From assembly GCF_030408855.1 (NCBI RefSeq), contig NZ_CP047358.1:2170001-2234000 (forward strand): 64,000 bases of DNA, given 5' to 3'. Within the stretch, counting starts at the first letter, position 1, and each line of letters starts with the position of its first letter. A program made the position numbers and the translations under genes. A model generated the notes under the pieces. That model made no database searches, was not told the DNA's origin, and worked only from the letters and a program-made list of their open reading frames with translations. This DNA comes from Corynebacterium glaucum (lineage in GTDB: Bacteria > Actinomycetota > Actinomycetes > Mycobacteriales > Mycobacteriaceae). Shown piece by piece: positions 55,116 through 63,838 of the stretch.

Positions 55116-56006
55116 ATGGCTGACTACAACCGCATTGAGGATCTGGCTAACGCAACCGCATACGACGTTGACGGCGACAAGGTTGGTGGCGTGAAGGACG
55201 TTTACGTCAACGACACCACCGGCCAGCCGGACTTCGTTTCCGTGAACCACGGCCTGTTCGGCGGCGGCGACTCCATCGTTCCGCTGCGTGGCCACACCCT
55301 GCGTGACGGCGAGCTGCACCTCGCATTCCCGAAGGAGCGCATCGAGGACGCTCCGGATCTGGACGAGAACGGCCACCTCACCACCGAGGATCAGGAGGCG
55401 TTCTACCGCCACTACGGCCTGACCGACACCCAGGATGTCACCACCTACGAGACCGGTGCTGGCTACGGCGCTGCAGCAGGTGCAGGTGCAGGCGCTGGCG
55501 CTGGCTACGCTGCTGGCGAGTACGCTGACCGCGACCGTGCAGAGTTCGCTGACCGTGACCGCGCTGAGTTCGCAGACCGCGACCAGGCTGCCGCTCGAAC
55601 CAACGAGAACGGTGAGATCATCCGCTCCGAGGAGCAGCTCAACGTCTCCACCGACCGCGTTGAGTCCGGCCAGGTTCGCCTGCGCAAGTACGTTGTCAAC
55701 GAGACCGAGACCGTTGAGGTTCCGGTTGAGCGCGAAGAGGTTCGCGTTGTGCGCGAGCCGATCACCGATGCAGACCGCGCGAACTACGACGGCAACATCG
55801 GCGAGCAGGAAGCATCCGTCACCCTTCACGAGGACCGCGTGAACGTGTCCAAGGACTCCGTGCCGGTTGAGAAGGTTTCCCTTGAGAAGGATACCGTTCA
55901 GGGCACCGAGCGTGTTTCCGAGGAGGTCCGCAAGGAGCGCTTCGAGACCGACGGCATCGTTGAGGGCCGCGAGCCGGGCCAGCCGGGTGACGCTGACCTG
56001 CGCTAA
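55116..56006 (+). CDS. PRC-barrel and DUF2382 stress-type protein
   Basis: A 296-residue cytosolic protein. The N-terminal PRC-barrel (about 1-95: IEDLANATAYDVDGDKVGGV, VYVNDTTGQPDFVSVNHG) is followed by an Ala/Gly-rich linker and three YADRDRAEF-like 8-residue repeats. The C-terminal DUF2382/YsnF-like domain (about 165-285) has RSEEQLNVSTDRVESGQVRL and TETVEVPVEREEVRVVREP. DUF2382 proteins are usually induced by general stress. TTAGGAGAAATC is a strong ribosome site. High use of preferred codons suggests strong expression. A perfect GlxR site upstream suggests cAMP-linked control. Confidence 0.9.
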   Translation: MADYNRIEDLANATAYDVDGDKVGGVKDVYVNDTTGQPDFVSVNHGLFGGGDSIVPLRGHTLRDGELHLAFPKERIEDAPDLDENGHLTTEDQEAFYRHYGLTDTQDVTTYETGAGYGAAAGAGAGAGAGYAAGEYADRDRAEFADRDRAEFADRDQAAARTNENGEIIRSEEQLNVSTDRVESGQVRLRKYVVNETETVEVPVEREEVRVVREPITDADRANYDGNIGEQEASVTLHEDRVNVSKDSVPVEKVSLEKDTVQGTERVSEEVRKERFETDGIVEGREPGQPGDADLR

Positions 56007-56066
56007 GCGCACTGAGGTAGCACTGAACTAACACAGTGCTAGCAAGGCGTTAGCCGAAAGCATTCA

Positions 56067-56096
56067 CCCCGACCGGGATTTCCCGGTCGGGGTTTT
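56067..56096 (+). terminator. Terminator of the PRC-barrel gene
   Basis: A 12-bp perfect CCCCGACCGGGA/TCCCGGTCGGGG stem with a 2-base loop is followed by TTTT, 60 bp after the stop. There is no T tract on the minus side, so it acts for the plus strand. Confidence 0.92.
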
Positions 56097-56148
56097 GTGC
56101 CATGTGCGCCAGAGACGCGTCCGTGGGACGGGCGCGGGGTCGTTAGAG

Positions 56149-56976
56149 CTAGCCGCGCTTGGCCTGGAGTCGGCCAATGCGGTTTCCGATAGCGCGAGCG
56201 ATGCGCTGCGGCGTTACGGAACCCGCCTTTGCAACCGGCGGCTCCTCCCCCACCTCGGCGAGCGCTGCGCGGAACTCCTCGCTCTGGGCACTCAGCTTCG
56301 CCAGCAGCATCTCGCCACCCCGGCCGTACAGGCGGTTTTGCCGGAAAATCGCCCGCAGCGACGGCCTCAGCCGGTAGTACACCACGGCATCCTCGGCAAA
56401 GAACGGCTCAAAGCCCGCAAGGTTCGCCCGCACGCTAAAGTCGACGTCCTCGCTGGCGTTCAGGTCCGTGTCGAAGGGGCCCGCCGCCTCGTACACCTCG
56501 CGGTGCAGCCCAAAGCCAGCACCCACGATGTACGGGTACCCGCCGTACCACACCGGCAGGCCATACTCGGTCGCCGAATGCGGCAACGAGGACTTCGCCG
56601 CCTGCGAGTTCAACGCGTCGATATCCAGCTTGCAACCCACGAACTTGTGTTCTGCGAGGTGCGCACGCAACGCATCCAGCCAGCCAGGGGCCACGATATC
56701 GTCCGCGTCGCAGAACGCGATGCGCTCGTACTTCGCCTGCTCAATTGCCCGGTTGCGGGAGCCCGAGATGCCCAGGTTCTTCTCGTTCACCAGCAAGGTG
56801 ATGCGCTCCGAACCCTCCACCTCATCCGCGGCACGCTGGACGCTACCGTCGGTCGAGGCATCGTCGATAAGCAACAGCTCATCGCCGTCCTGCAACTGCC
56901 GCAGCACAGCTCGCAGTTGGTACACCAGCAGCGGACCAGGGTTGTAGGCGCAAATGCAGACCGAAACGTTATCCAT
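56149..56976 (-). CDS. Family 2 glycosyltransferase
   Basis: A 275-residue GT2 enzyme with GT-A fold. NVSVCICAYNPGPLL opens the nucleotide-sugar site; DELLLIDDASTDGS, NLGISGSRNRAIEQA and FCDADDIVAPGW (DxD) follow; the later acceptor region has FDTDLNASEDVDFSVRANLAG (ED motif). No membrane segment is visible, so it is a cytosolic transferase for an unknown envelope or exopolysaccharide acceptor. The ATG at 56976 with AAGG upstream is chosen; the frame extends to 57000. Confidence 0.88.
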   Translation of the reverse strand: MDNVSVCICAYNPGPLLVYQLRAVLRQLQDGDELLLIDDASTDGSVQRAADEVEGSERITLLVNEKNLGISGSRNRAIEQAKYERIAFCDADDIVAPGWLDALRAHLAEHKFVGCKLDIDALNSQAAKSSLPHSATEYGLPVWYGGYPYIVGAGFGLHREVYEAAGPFDTDLNASEDVDFSVRANLAGFEPFFAEDAVVYYRLRPSLRAIFRQNRLYGRGGEMLLAKLSAQSEEFRAALAEVGEEPPVAKAGSVTPQRIARAIGNRIGRLQAKRG

Positions 56977-57025
56977 AAGCCGAACCTTAATGCAGCCCAA
57001 TGACGCCGACTACTTGAGATACCGG

Positions 57026-58327
57026 CTAGTCGAAGTCGAACGTCTCCGGCGGGACATTCGGCGTCGTCGACGTCGGCGCCAGCGCAGCCAGCGCAGACTC
57101 GCGCGACATGCCGCACACTTGCAGCATGTCCACGGTCATCGAACGGGTTTGCGCAAGAATCGCGTAAGCAGCAAGCACAGGCTTATCGGCCGCCCCTTCA
57201 ACCGCACCTTCCACTACGTCCATGCCGGAATCCTGGGCGACGCTGCGCAGCTCCTGGACCAAACGCGGAATGACCTGGGCCTGCACTTTCTGCGAATTGA
57301 CCTCGTAGAGCGCGGAGAGTTCAAGGGCGGCGTTGGACAGGGCGTCGATAAGCTCGATCTGCTTTTCGCTGACGGTGTCACTGTCTTCGCAGATGACCAG
57401 GGCGCGGCGCGCGAGCACGCGGGTGTTGCGCACGGCGTTGTCCACTGCCGGGATGACGGCGGACATGGAGCTGAGCTGACGTTTGCGGCCCCAGAGGAAC
57501 GGCGACAGCGCGGCGGTTTCCTGGCCGGACTGCACGGCGGCGGACATGGAGTCGATGCGGGTTTGCGAGCCGCGGATGAGATCGAGCGCTTCGCGGATGG
57601 ATTCGGGGTCAGTGGTGCTGAGGCCTTCGGCGACATCGTCAAGCACTGAGCTCATGAGGCTCATGACTTGGGCGATCTCGGAGCGCGCGGAGGTCATGGG
57701 CCCCTGCGGGATGATGGCGAGGGTGAGCAACGCGACGCTGCAGCCGACGAATGCGTCGACGGTGCGGTCGAGGCCGGTGACCTCGGCACCCGGCGGCATG
57801 ATCGTGGCGATGAGGATGCAGCCGATGGCGACTTGGTTGTTCAGCAGCACCGATTTAGACAGGAAGGACGCTAAGACCAAGCTGCCGAAGACGATGAGCG
57901 CGATCTGCCAGGCGCCGTCGCCGAGGCGGTAGAAGATGACGTCGCCGACGAGGACGCCGAGGATGCAGCCAATCGCAATGTCTACTGCTTTGGTCACGCG
58001 GTCGCCGCTGGTGATGCCGATGACCAGGATCACCGCGATTGGCGCGAAGAACGGCCGTGGGTGGCCGAAGAGATCCTTGGAAATCCAGTACGCGAGGCCC
58101 GAGGCGAGGCTGGTTTGCAGGATGGGCAGCAACCGCTGGCGGACGCGCTTGAGACGCGCTTGCAGCGAGACGTCGACAGCTTTGAGGCGTTCGCGCGTGC
58201 TCATCCGCTGCGGGCGGCGACGGCGATTCTTCTGGGCCTTGGGCGGGGTGTCCAGGGGATCAGGCGGGTTTAGCGGGCCGAGCGGGTTCTCCGGACTCGG
58301 CGTTTGCGGCTTCGGGTGCTCAGGCAT
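57026..58327 (-). CDS. FUSC/aromatic acid exporter-like membrane protein
   Basis: A 433-residue protein. A Pro-rich, then strongly basic N-terminus (KAQKNRRRRPQRM) leads into about six membrane helices between residues 70 and 210 (FFAPIAVILVIGITSG, AIGCILGVLVGDVIFY, IALIVFGSLVLASFL, CSVALLTLAIIPQGP). Residues 215-433 are helical and soluble. This half-size layout is that of the ArAE/FUSC family, some members of which export aromatic acids. The substrate is unknown. The gene starts 51 bp after the fda stop, behind the fda terminator. Confidence 0.82.
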   Translation of the reverse strand: MPEHPKPQTPSPENPLGPLNPPDPLDTPPKAQKNRRRRPQRMSTRERLKAVDVSLQARLKRVRQRLLPILQTSLASGLAYWISKDLFGHPRPFFAPIAVILVIGITSGDRVTKAVDIAIGCILGVLVGDVIFYRLGDGAWQIALIVFGSLVLASFLSKSVLLNNQVAIGCILIATIMPPGAEVTGLDRTVDAFVGCSVALLTLAIIPQGPMTSARSEIAQVMSLMSSVLDDVAEGLSTTDPESIREALDLIRGSQTRIDSMSAAVQSGQETAALSPFLWGRKRQLSSMSAVIPAVDNAVRNTRVLARRALVICEDSDTVSEKQIELIDALSNAALELSALYEVNSQKVQAQVIPRLVQELRSVAQDSGMDVVEGAVEGAADKPVLAAYAILAQTRSMTVDMLQVCGMSRESALAALAPTSTTPNVPPETFDFD

Positions 58328-58330
58328 GAG

Positions 58331-58362
58331 AAAAGCGCCGGCCTTGTCGGCGCCGGCGCTTA
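58331..58362 (-). terminator. Terminator of fda
   Basis: A perfect 10-bp AAGCGCCGGC/GCCGGCGCTT stem, followed on the minus strand by TTC within a T-rich end (CTTTTC), 16 bp after the aldolase stop codon. It separates fda from the FUSC-like gene. Confidence 0.9.
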
Positions 58363-58377
58363 TTCACTCTAGCGGTT

Positions 58378-59412
58378 TTACTTCGAAACCGACTTACCCA
58401 CGGAGTGCAGGTCCTGGCACGCCTCGATGACGCGCTCGGACATGGCCTGCTCCGCCTTCTTCATGTAGGAGCGCGGGTCGTAGACCTTCTTGTTGCCCAC
58501 CTCGCCGTCGATCTTCAGCACGCCGTCGTAATTCTGGAACATGTGGGTGACAATCGGGCGGGTGAACGCGTACTGGGTGTCGGTGTCCACGTTCATCTTC
58601 ACTACGCCGTAGCCCAGCGCCTCCTCGATCTTCTCCTTCTCGGAGCCGGAGCCGCCGTGGAAGACGAAGTCGAACGGGTTCGCGCCGGCCTCGAGGCCGA
58701 GCTTGCGCTCCGCGACCTTTTGGCCCATGTCCAGCACCTCCGGGCGCAGCTTCACGTTGCCCGGCTTGTACACGCCGTGGACGTTGCCGAAGGTCGCGGC
58801 CAGCAGGTAGCGGCCGTTCTCGCCGGTACCGAGGGCGTCGATAGTCTTCTCAAAGTCCGCTTCGGAGGTGTAGAGGTTCGCGCCGGCCTTCGCCTCGACG
58901 CCGTCCTCCTCGCCGCCAACGACACCGATCTCCACCTCGAGGATGATGTTCGCGTTGTGCGCCTTCTGCAACAGTTCCTGCGCGATCTCCAGGTTCTCAT
59001 CGATCGGCACAGCGGAACCGTCCCACATGTGGGACTGGAACAGCGGCAACTCGCCGCGGTCAACGCGCTCCTGCGAGATGGCGATCAATGGACGCACGTA
59101 CTCGTCGAGCACTTCCTTCTGGCAGTGGTCGGTGTGCAGCGCGAGGTTGACGTCGTAGTTCTTCGCCACCTCGTGTGCGAACGCAGCGAGCGCCTGTGCG
59201 CCGACAACCTTGTTCTTCACGCCCAAGCCGGAACCGAACTCCGCGCCGCCGGTAGAGAACTGGATGATGCCGTCCGACTCCGCCTCGGCGAAGCCCTTGA
59301 TGGCGGCGTTGATGGTCTCGGAGCTGGTGCAGTTGATGGCCGGGAACGCGTAGCCGCCCTGCTTCGCAGCGTCGAACATCTGCGCGTAGACCTCAGGAGT
59401 TGCAATTGGCAT
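58378..59412 (-). CDS. fda: Fructose-bisphosphate aldolase, class II
   Basis: A 344-residue zinc aldolase of glycolysis and gluconeogenesis. NLALHTDHCQ carries the catalytic Asp and a zinc His, EIGVVGGEEDGVEAKAG is the class II loop, TFGNVHGVYKPGNVKL a further zinc His, FVFHGGSGSEKEKI the last zinc His and phosphate loop, and MNVDTDTQYAFTRP the DTDxQ motif. The sequence is full length. GGAGGAAACCAC lies before the ATG. It is monocistronic with its own terminator. Confidence 0.97.
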   Translation of the reverse strand: MPIATPEVYAQMFDAAKQGGYAFPAINCTSSETINAAIKGFAEAESDGIIQFSTGGAEFGSGLGVKNKVVGAQALAAFAHEVAKNYDVNLALHTDHCQKEVLDEYVRPLIAISQERVDRGELPLFQSHMWDGSAVPIDENLEIAQELLQKAHNANIILEVEIGVVGGEEDGVEAKAGANLYTSEADFEKTIDALGTGENGRYLLAATFGNVHGVYKPGNVKLRPEVLDMGQKVAERKLGLEAGANPFDFVFHGGSGSEKEKIEEALGYGVVKMNVDTDTQYAFTRPIVTHMFQNYDGVLKIDGEVGNKKVYDPRSYMKKAEQAMSERVIEACQDLHSVGKSVSK

Positions 59413-59506
59413 GTGGTTTCCTCCTCGTGGGAAAACTGCTTGAGAACCGTCTTACGCGTTCCAGTATGCCCCTTTGCGCGCGGCCGTGCAGGAGCCCCAG
59501 CGGCTG

Positions 59507-60700
59507 CTAATCTGCAGCTTCAATCGCGGCAGCAGCCTCGAGCAGCATCCAGCCGGCAAGTTGCACGGAGAGGTCGCGCTCATCGATCCGGAGGAGGCCA
59601 ATCGTTTCGCTTATCGACGACGGCCCCAAACCGTAGTTGTGTGGCAGCCGGGCATCTTTCGTCCAATCCGCAGGGAAAATCGGCAGGCCATCCACCTCGA
59701 GGCGGTGCGACCACAACGATTCGGCCGAGGAGAGGACGAGGCGGGCCGCGATCTTCTTGGTGGCGATGTTTTCGCGCGAATCCTCCGGCAGACGCAGCGC
59801 GATGTCGGCGAGGTAGCGCGCAAGAATGCCTTTGAACATGCCGCCGTCTCCTTCGCCGGACTCCTCCTGCGGGCTGAGGATCACGCCCTGCGGATTGGCG
59901 AGGTGGAGCGCGATCGCTTGGATGATCGCGCGGATGTGGGTGATGTAGTACACCGACGCGTCGGCGCGCTCGGAGTACTCGAAGGAGTCAATGGCTTCGT
60001 CGTGGTCGAGGCCGACATCCTGGCGCAGCGCAAGCGCGATCTCCAGGGACGCGCCCAGCACTGTGCCCTGGTTGTATGTATAGAGCTTTTCGATGATCTC
60101 TGGGCCGTTCATGCGCATCCGCAGCCCATCGTAAAGCAAGCCCGTCTCTGTAATGAGGTTGTCGAAGATCCAATCCACGATCTGACGGGATTTGTCCAGG
60201 CGGCCGGTGCGCGAGAAGACGATCGCGGACGGCGCGTTAGACGGGACGTTGTAGAAGGTCTCGCCGGTTTTCCACGGCAGGACGCCGGTGATGGGGTCGA
60301 TGCCGGCGAGGAGGTCGAACTCGAGGCCGTCGAGCGCGCTGGTGCGCTTGAGGCCGTCAAGCTGCAGTGCGCGGTTCCATGCGAGCGCGAGCCACGCTTT
60401 GTCGTCGTAGTAGTTGTTGGAGGTGAGCTTGCCTCGGTTGCGCCGCTGGATGCCGCGCAGGGTGTCGGCGATGCGGCGGCGGCGAGTCTTCGTGGGGCGA
60501 CGAAGCGCCGCGTCGACCTGGCAGTCGAGGTACTGTGCTTGCCACCAGTAGTGCCAGTGCACGAACGCTTTGTCCTTGGCGCCCGCCGGCCAGGTGACCA
60601 TCGCGAGGTTGGTCTTGGGGACGCCCCACACGCGCGCGGCATGGCGCTCTTGAATCGCGGATTCAGCCAGGTCAGCTCGGTGCGACCAGGTCTCAGGCAC
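59507..60700 (-). CDS. Glycoside hydrolase family 76-like protein
   Basis: A 397-residue alpha/alpha-barrel protein. NNYYDDKAWLALAWNRA carries the paired Asp of GH76 (endo-alpha-1,6-mannanase), and LYTYNQGTVLGASLEIAL is the GH76 signature. GH76 enzymes cut or transfer alpha-1,6-mannan, and corynebacteria make lipomannan and lipoarabinomannan with such a backbone. There is no signal peptide or membrane helix: the N-terminus is PETWSHRADLAESAIQERH. It is thus predicted cytosolic, where no polymeric mannan is expected, so the role is unclear. It is a single gene between fda and the SpoU methyltransferase gene. Confidence 0.83.
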   Translation of the reverse strand: MPETWSHRADLAESAIQERHAARVWGVPKTNLAMVTWPAGAKDKAFVHWHYWWQAQYLDCQVDAALRRPTKTRRRRIADTLRGIQRRNRGKLTSNNYYDDKAWLALAWNRALQLDGLKRTSALDGLEFDLLAGIDPITGVLPWKTGETFYNVPSNAPSAIVFSRTGRLDKSRQIVDWIFDNLITETGLLYDGLRMRMNGPEIIEKLYTYNQGTVLGASLEIALALRQDVGLDHDEAIDSFEYSERADASVYYITHIRAIIQAIALHLANPQGVILSPQEESGEGDGGMFKGILARYLADIALRLPEDSRENIATKKIAARLVLSSAESLWSHRLEVDGLPIFPADWTKDARLPHNYGLGPSSISETIGLLRIDERDLSVQLAGWMLLEAAAAIEAAD

Positions 60701-60764
60701 GGACGGCTCCCTCTTTTGTTATCGGTCTGTGACCATCATGCCAGACGCAGACGTTGGGAATACT

Positions 60765-61427
60765 TCACCATGCCTGAGAAATGTCTGCATGCTGGCGTAC
60801 CCACGCGTGCATGGCGATGCCGGCGGCAACCCCGGCGTTGATCGAGCGGGTCGAGCCGAACTGCGCAATCGAACAGGTCATGGTCGCGGCCCGCTGCGCG
60901 TCATCGGTCACGCCGGGGCCCTCTTGACCGAACAGCAACAGCGCGCGTTTCGGCAGCTTTGCGGCTTCCAGCGGCACAGACCCGGGTGTGTTGTCGATAG
61001 CCACAATGGTCAGCCCCGCCCCACGCGCGAACTCCGCGAGATCCGCCACCGTCTTATGGTGGCGGATGTGCTGGTAGCGGTCGGTCACCATCGCCCCACG
61101 CCGGTTCCACCGCTTCTTGCCCACGATGTGCACCTCTTTGGCCAGGAACGCATTCGCGGTGCGCACGACTGTGCCGATGTTCATGTCGTGCTCGAAGTTC
61201 TCGATCGCCACGTGGAAATCGTGACGGCGTTTGTCCAGGTCGGCGACGATCGCGTCCAACGACCAGTAGCGGTACGCGTCGACCACGTTGCGGGTGTCAC
61301 CCTCGCGCAGCAATGTCTCGTCGTAGCGCGGGTTCGAGGGCCACTCCCCCTCCCACGGCCCGACACCGTGGCGGGCTTCGGTCCACTCGGTCGGCCCGGG
61401 AACGGCGTTGGGGTTACTCGAGTCCAA
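60765..61427 (-). CDS. SpoU/TrmH-family RNA 2-prime-O-methyltransferase
   Basis: A SPOUT-fold methyltransferase of about 220 residues. Motif 1 is AIENFEHDMNIGTVVRTANAF, motif 2 LLLFGQEGPGV and motif 3 SIAQFGSTRSINAGVAAGIAMHAW; together they form the AdoMet knot. The target base in tRNA or rRNA is unknown. The start is uncertain: TTG at 61427 overlaps pyrE by 14 bp and gives an N-terminus like related proteins (GPTEWTEARHGVGPWEG); no downstream ATG precedes the conserved part. It is probably co-transcribed with pyrE. Confidence 0.85.
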   Translation of the reverse strand: MDSSNPNAVPGPTEWTEARHGVGPWEGEWPSNPRYDETLLREGDTRNVVDAYRYWSLDAIVADLDKRRHDFHVAIENFEHDMNIGTVVRTANAFLAKEVHIVGKKRWNRRGAMVTDRYQHIRHHKTVADLAEFARGAGLTIVAIDNTPGSVPLEAAKLPKRALLLFGQEGPGVTDDAQRAATMTCSIAQFGSTRSINAGVAAGIAMHAWVRQHADISQAW

Positions 61428-61953
61428 GGTCGGAGAGTCCGAGGAGGTAGCGGTAGTCCAGGCCGGCGTCGGCAAGCACTTGATCAGCCCCGGTCGCACG
61501 GTCGACGACGGTGGCGACCGCAACCACCTCGGCCCCTTCCTCGCGGCACGCCTCCACCGCGGTCAGCGGCGAGTTGCCGGTGGTCGTTGTGTCCTCCACC
61601 ACCAGCACCCGCTTGCCCACAATCGACGGCCCCTCGATCCGGCGCTGCATCCCGTGCTTCTTCGCTTCCTTACGCACCACGAAGGCATCGATCGGGCGAC
61701 CGTCCGCGTGCATCACGGCGGTAGCGACCGGGTCCGCACCCAGGGTCAGCCCGCCAACGGCATCGAACTCGAGGTCCTCAGTGAGCTCGCGGATCAGCGC
61801 ACCGATCAGCGGACTCGCCTCGTGGTGCAAGGTGGCACGACGCAGGTCAACGTAGTAATCGGCTTCACGTCCGGACGACAGCGTGACCTTGCCGTGCACC
61901 ACTGCCAGCTCTTTGACCAGCTCAGCGAGGCGGGCTTTTTTGGCATCATTCAT
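61414..61953 (-). CDS. pyrE: Orotate phosphoribosyltransferase
   Basis: A 179-residue type I phosphoribosyltransferase for pyrimidine synthesis (orotate + PRPP to OMP). LSSGREADYYVDLRRATLH is the orotate loop, RKEAKKHGMQRRIEG the flexible catalytic loop, and VLVVEDTTTTGNS the PRPP motif. The ATG at 61953 overlaps the upstream membrane-protein gene by 8 bp, and the 3-prime end overlaps the methyltransferase gene. Short length is normal for actinobacteria. Confidence 0.95.
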   Translation of the reverse strand: MNDAKKARLAELVKELAVVHGKVTLSSGREADYYVDLRRATLHHEASPLIGALIRELTEDLEFDAVGGLTLGADPVATAVMHADGRPIDAFVVRKEAKKHGMQRRIEGPSIVGKRVLVVEDTTTTGNSPLTAVEACREEGAEVVAVATVVDRATGADQVLADAGLDYRYLLGLSDLGLE

Positions 61954-62902
61954 CGGTGGGCTCCTTCGGGCTCGGCATCTCCGTTGCATTCTCCGTGCTT
62001 CCGAAGATAGACGGCGGCGCCATCGTGCGGCGCGCCCGGGTCAGATCGCTCGGATTGTGCGCGGTCTCTGCGATGCCATCGGCAATCGCGCTCACCTGGT
62101 CACCACCAAGCGCGTGCTCCTGCGCCGGCCCGCGCACCGCGCCGGTCGTGCGCGTCGGCAGCGCAAGCGGTTCCTCGGGACGCTGAACCTTCGGCGTGTT
62201 CAGCGGCTCCTCGACCTCGGCCTCAACCGGAGCCACTACCAGCTTCGGCTCGGGCTCCGGCGCGTCCGGAATGTCGCGGGTGGGAAACGGCACCGCCAGC
62301 GGCTGTGGGTTCGCGGGCGGGAGGGTCCGCGCGGCGTCGGCGAGCCTGGCCAGCGGCTCAAACGCGGCCTCCCACTCGCCCAGCTGCACGCCCTCGCCCA
62401 CCTCCGCCAGCACCCACTCGCTCTCAAACCACACCGCAACCACAGTTGCGGGCAGGAGGTCGAGCGCATCGCGCACTCGCTTATCGACGAAGCGTTGCGC
62501 CACCCCAGCGTCCGTCCCGAACACAGCGAAATCCCCGGCCTTCGCCACCTCAACGAGGTCTTCCGACGACGCCGCGTCGAAACCGTCGCGGCGCATGTCC
62601 ACGACCACGTCGCTCACCGCGCCGGTGCTCATGGCGACCACCGTGGTCGGGCCAACATCGGCAACAACCGTCTCGTGTCCACCCCAGTTGCCAGTGGCCA
62701 CGTTGGTTATGGCCGACCCGGTGGCTGCGGCGCCGCGTTGCCATTCGTCGACAAGCGATGTGTCCTGCTTGACGTAGCTGAAACCGTTCGCCTCGGCCCA
62801 GGATTTGCGCCCGCGGTTAGGTGCCGACGAGTCGGACACCCACAGCCACACGCCGGCGATGAGCAGGACAATCGCCAGACAGATAAGTAAGTAAGCCATC
62901 AA
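61946..62902 (-). CDS. Membrane-anchored conserved hypothetical protein
   Basis: A 318-residue protein with one N-terminal membrane helix (YLLICLAIVLLIAGVWLWV). A globular domain follows at about 30-195 (SWAEANGFSYVKQDTSLVDEW, WFESEWVLAEVGEGV), and the remaining 120 residues are Pro/Glu-rich and disordered. I do not recognise the domain; NGF-Y near a membrane helix recalls other actinobacterial DUF proteins of unknown role. Both ATG codons at 62902 and 62899 are possible starts. It overlaps pyrE by 8 bp and probably heads that operon. Confidence 0.75.
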   Translation of the reverse strand: MMAYLLICLAIVLLIAGVWLWVSDSSAPNRGRKSWAEANGFSYVKQDTSLVDEWQRGAAATGSAITNVATGNWGGHETVVADVGPTTVVAMSTGAVSDVVVDMRRDGFDAASSEDLVEVAKAGDFAVFGTDAGVAQRFVDKRVRDALDLLPATVVAVWFESEWVLAEVGEGVQLGEWEAAFEPLARLADAARTLPPANPQPLAVPFPTRDIPDAPEPEPKLVVAPVEAEVEEPLNTPKVQRPEEPLALPTRTTGAVRGPAQEHALGGDQVSAIADGIAETAHNPSDLTRARRTMAPPSIFGSTENATEMPSPKEPTDE

Positions 62903-62963
62903 GACGTGATGTTACTGCTCGGCGCGGCGTTTCCGCCGGTGGCACGGCCGAAAAGCGGCGTGG

Positions 62964-63818
62964 CTACATGTTGGTTGCGAGCGGGTTCTTCGGGTCCGCC
63001 GACCACTGCGACCAGCCGCCCACGAAGTGCGTGAGCACCGGCAGGCCCGCATGCGCCATCGCGGCGAGCATCAGCGAGGAGTGGTTACCGGAACCGGAGT
63101 AGACAATCGCGTCCTGCGGGTCGGTCTCAGAAGTGATGCCGAGGCCGGCGAAGATCTCGCGGATCGTGCCCGGGTCCTTCACCTTCACCTGATCGTGCTC
63201 GCCGTGCTTGATAAACAGCTCATCCACGGGCAGGTTCCGCGCGCTCGGGATGTGCCCGGCGCGCAGGTCGAAGACTTCGCGGCGGCCGTCGAAACGGTTC
63301 TTGGAGCGGGCGTCGATAAGCGTGCCCTCGAAAGCCTTGACTTCCTCGATGCTGGCGACGGGCATGTGCCCCTCCGACACCTCGACCTCGCGCGGCACGA
63401 CGACATTGCCGGGGCCGGCGACCGTGTCGAAGCCGTCGCCGTCCCAGTCGGCGAAGCCGCCGTCCAGGATGAACACGTCCTCAATGCCAGCCCAGCGCAG
63501 AATGAACCATGCGCGAGAGGCGAACAGGCCGTTGCCGCGGTCGTAGATGTAGGTCGGGCGGCCTGGCTCGATGCCCCACTCCTTGGTTGCCTTCGCCACA
63601 ACGTCAATGCTGGGCATTGGGTTGCGGCCTTCGTAGCGGCCCGGCATGCCAGCGAGCTGCGACGCGGGATCGCAAAACACCGCTGTCGGGATGTGCTCGG
63701 ATTGGAACTTCGACCAAGCTTTGCCATCGGTGCGCTCCCACAGGGCGGCGATGATGGTGTGCTTCTGGCCAGTCTTGATGCGTTCGTTCAGGGCTTCAGC
63801 GGAGACAAAGACGCTCAT
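62964..63818 (-). CDS. Rhodanese-type sulfurtransferase lacking the canonical cysteine
   Basis: A 284-residue tandem-rhodanese protein of the SseA/thiosulfate sulfurtransferase type. Domain 1 is about 1-135 (HIPTAVFCDPASQLAGMPGRYEGRNPMPS, YIYDRGNGLFASRAWFILRW), domain 2 about 150-284 (LIDARSKNRFDG, AGHIPSARNLP). The active-site loop reads YSGSGNHSS from Tyr240. Other family members have YCGSGV, so the persulfide-forming Cys is replaced by Ser241. The only Cys in the protein is Cys49. Thiosulfate or mercaptopyruvate sulfurtransfer by the standard route seems excluded. The start is the ATG at 63818. Confidence 0.85.
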   Translation of the reverse strand: MSVFVSAEALNERIKTGQKHTIIAALWERTDGKAWSKFQSEHIPTAVFCDPASQLAGMPGRYEGRNPMPSIDVVAKATKEWGIEPGRPTYIYDRGNGLFASRAWFILRWAGIEDVFILDGGFADWDGDGFDTVAGPGNVVVPREVEVSEGHMPVASIEEVKAFEGTLIDARSKNRFDGRREVFDLRAGHIPSARNLPVDELFIKHGEHDQVKVKDPGTIREIFAGLGITSETDPQDAIVYSGSGNHSSLMLAAMAHAGLPVLTHFVGGWSQWSADPKNPLATNM

Positions 63819-63838
63819 GCGAGCCAGTCTAGCCGTGG

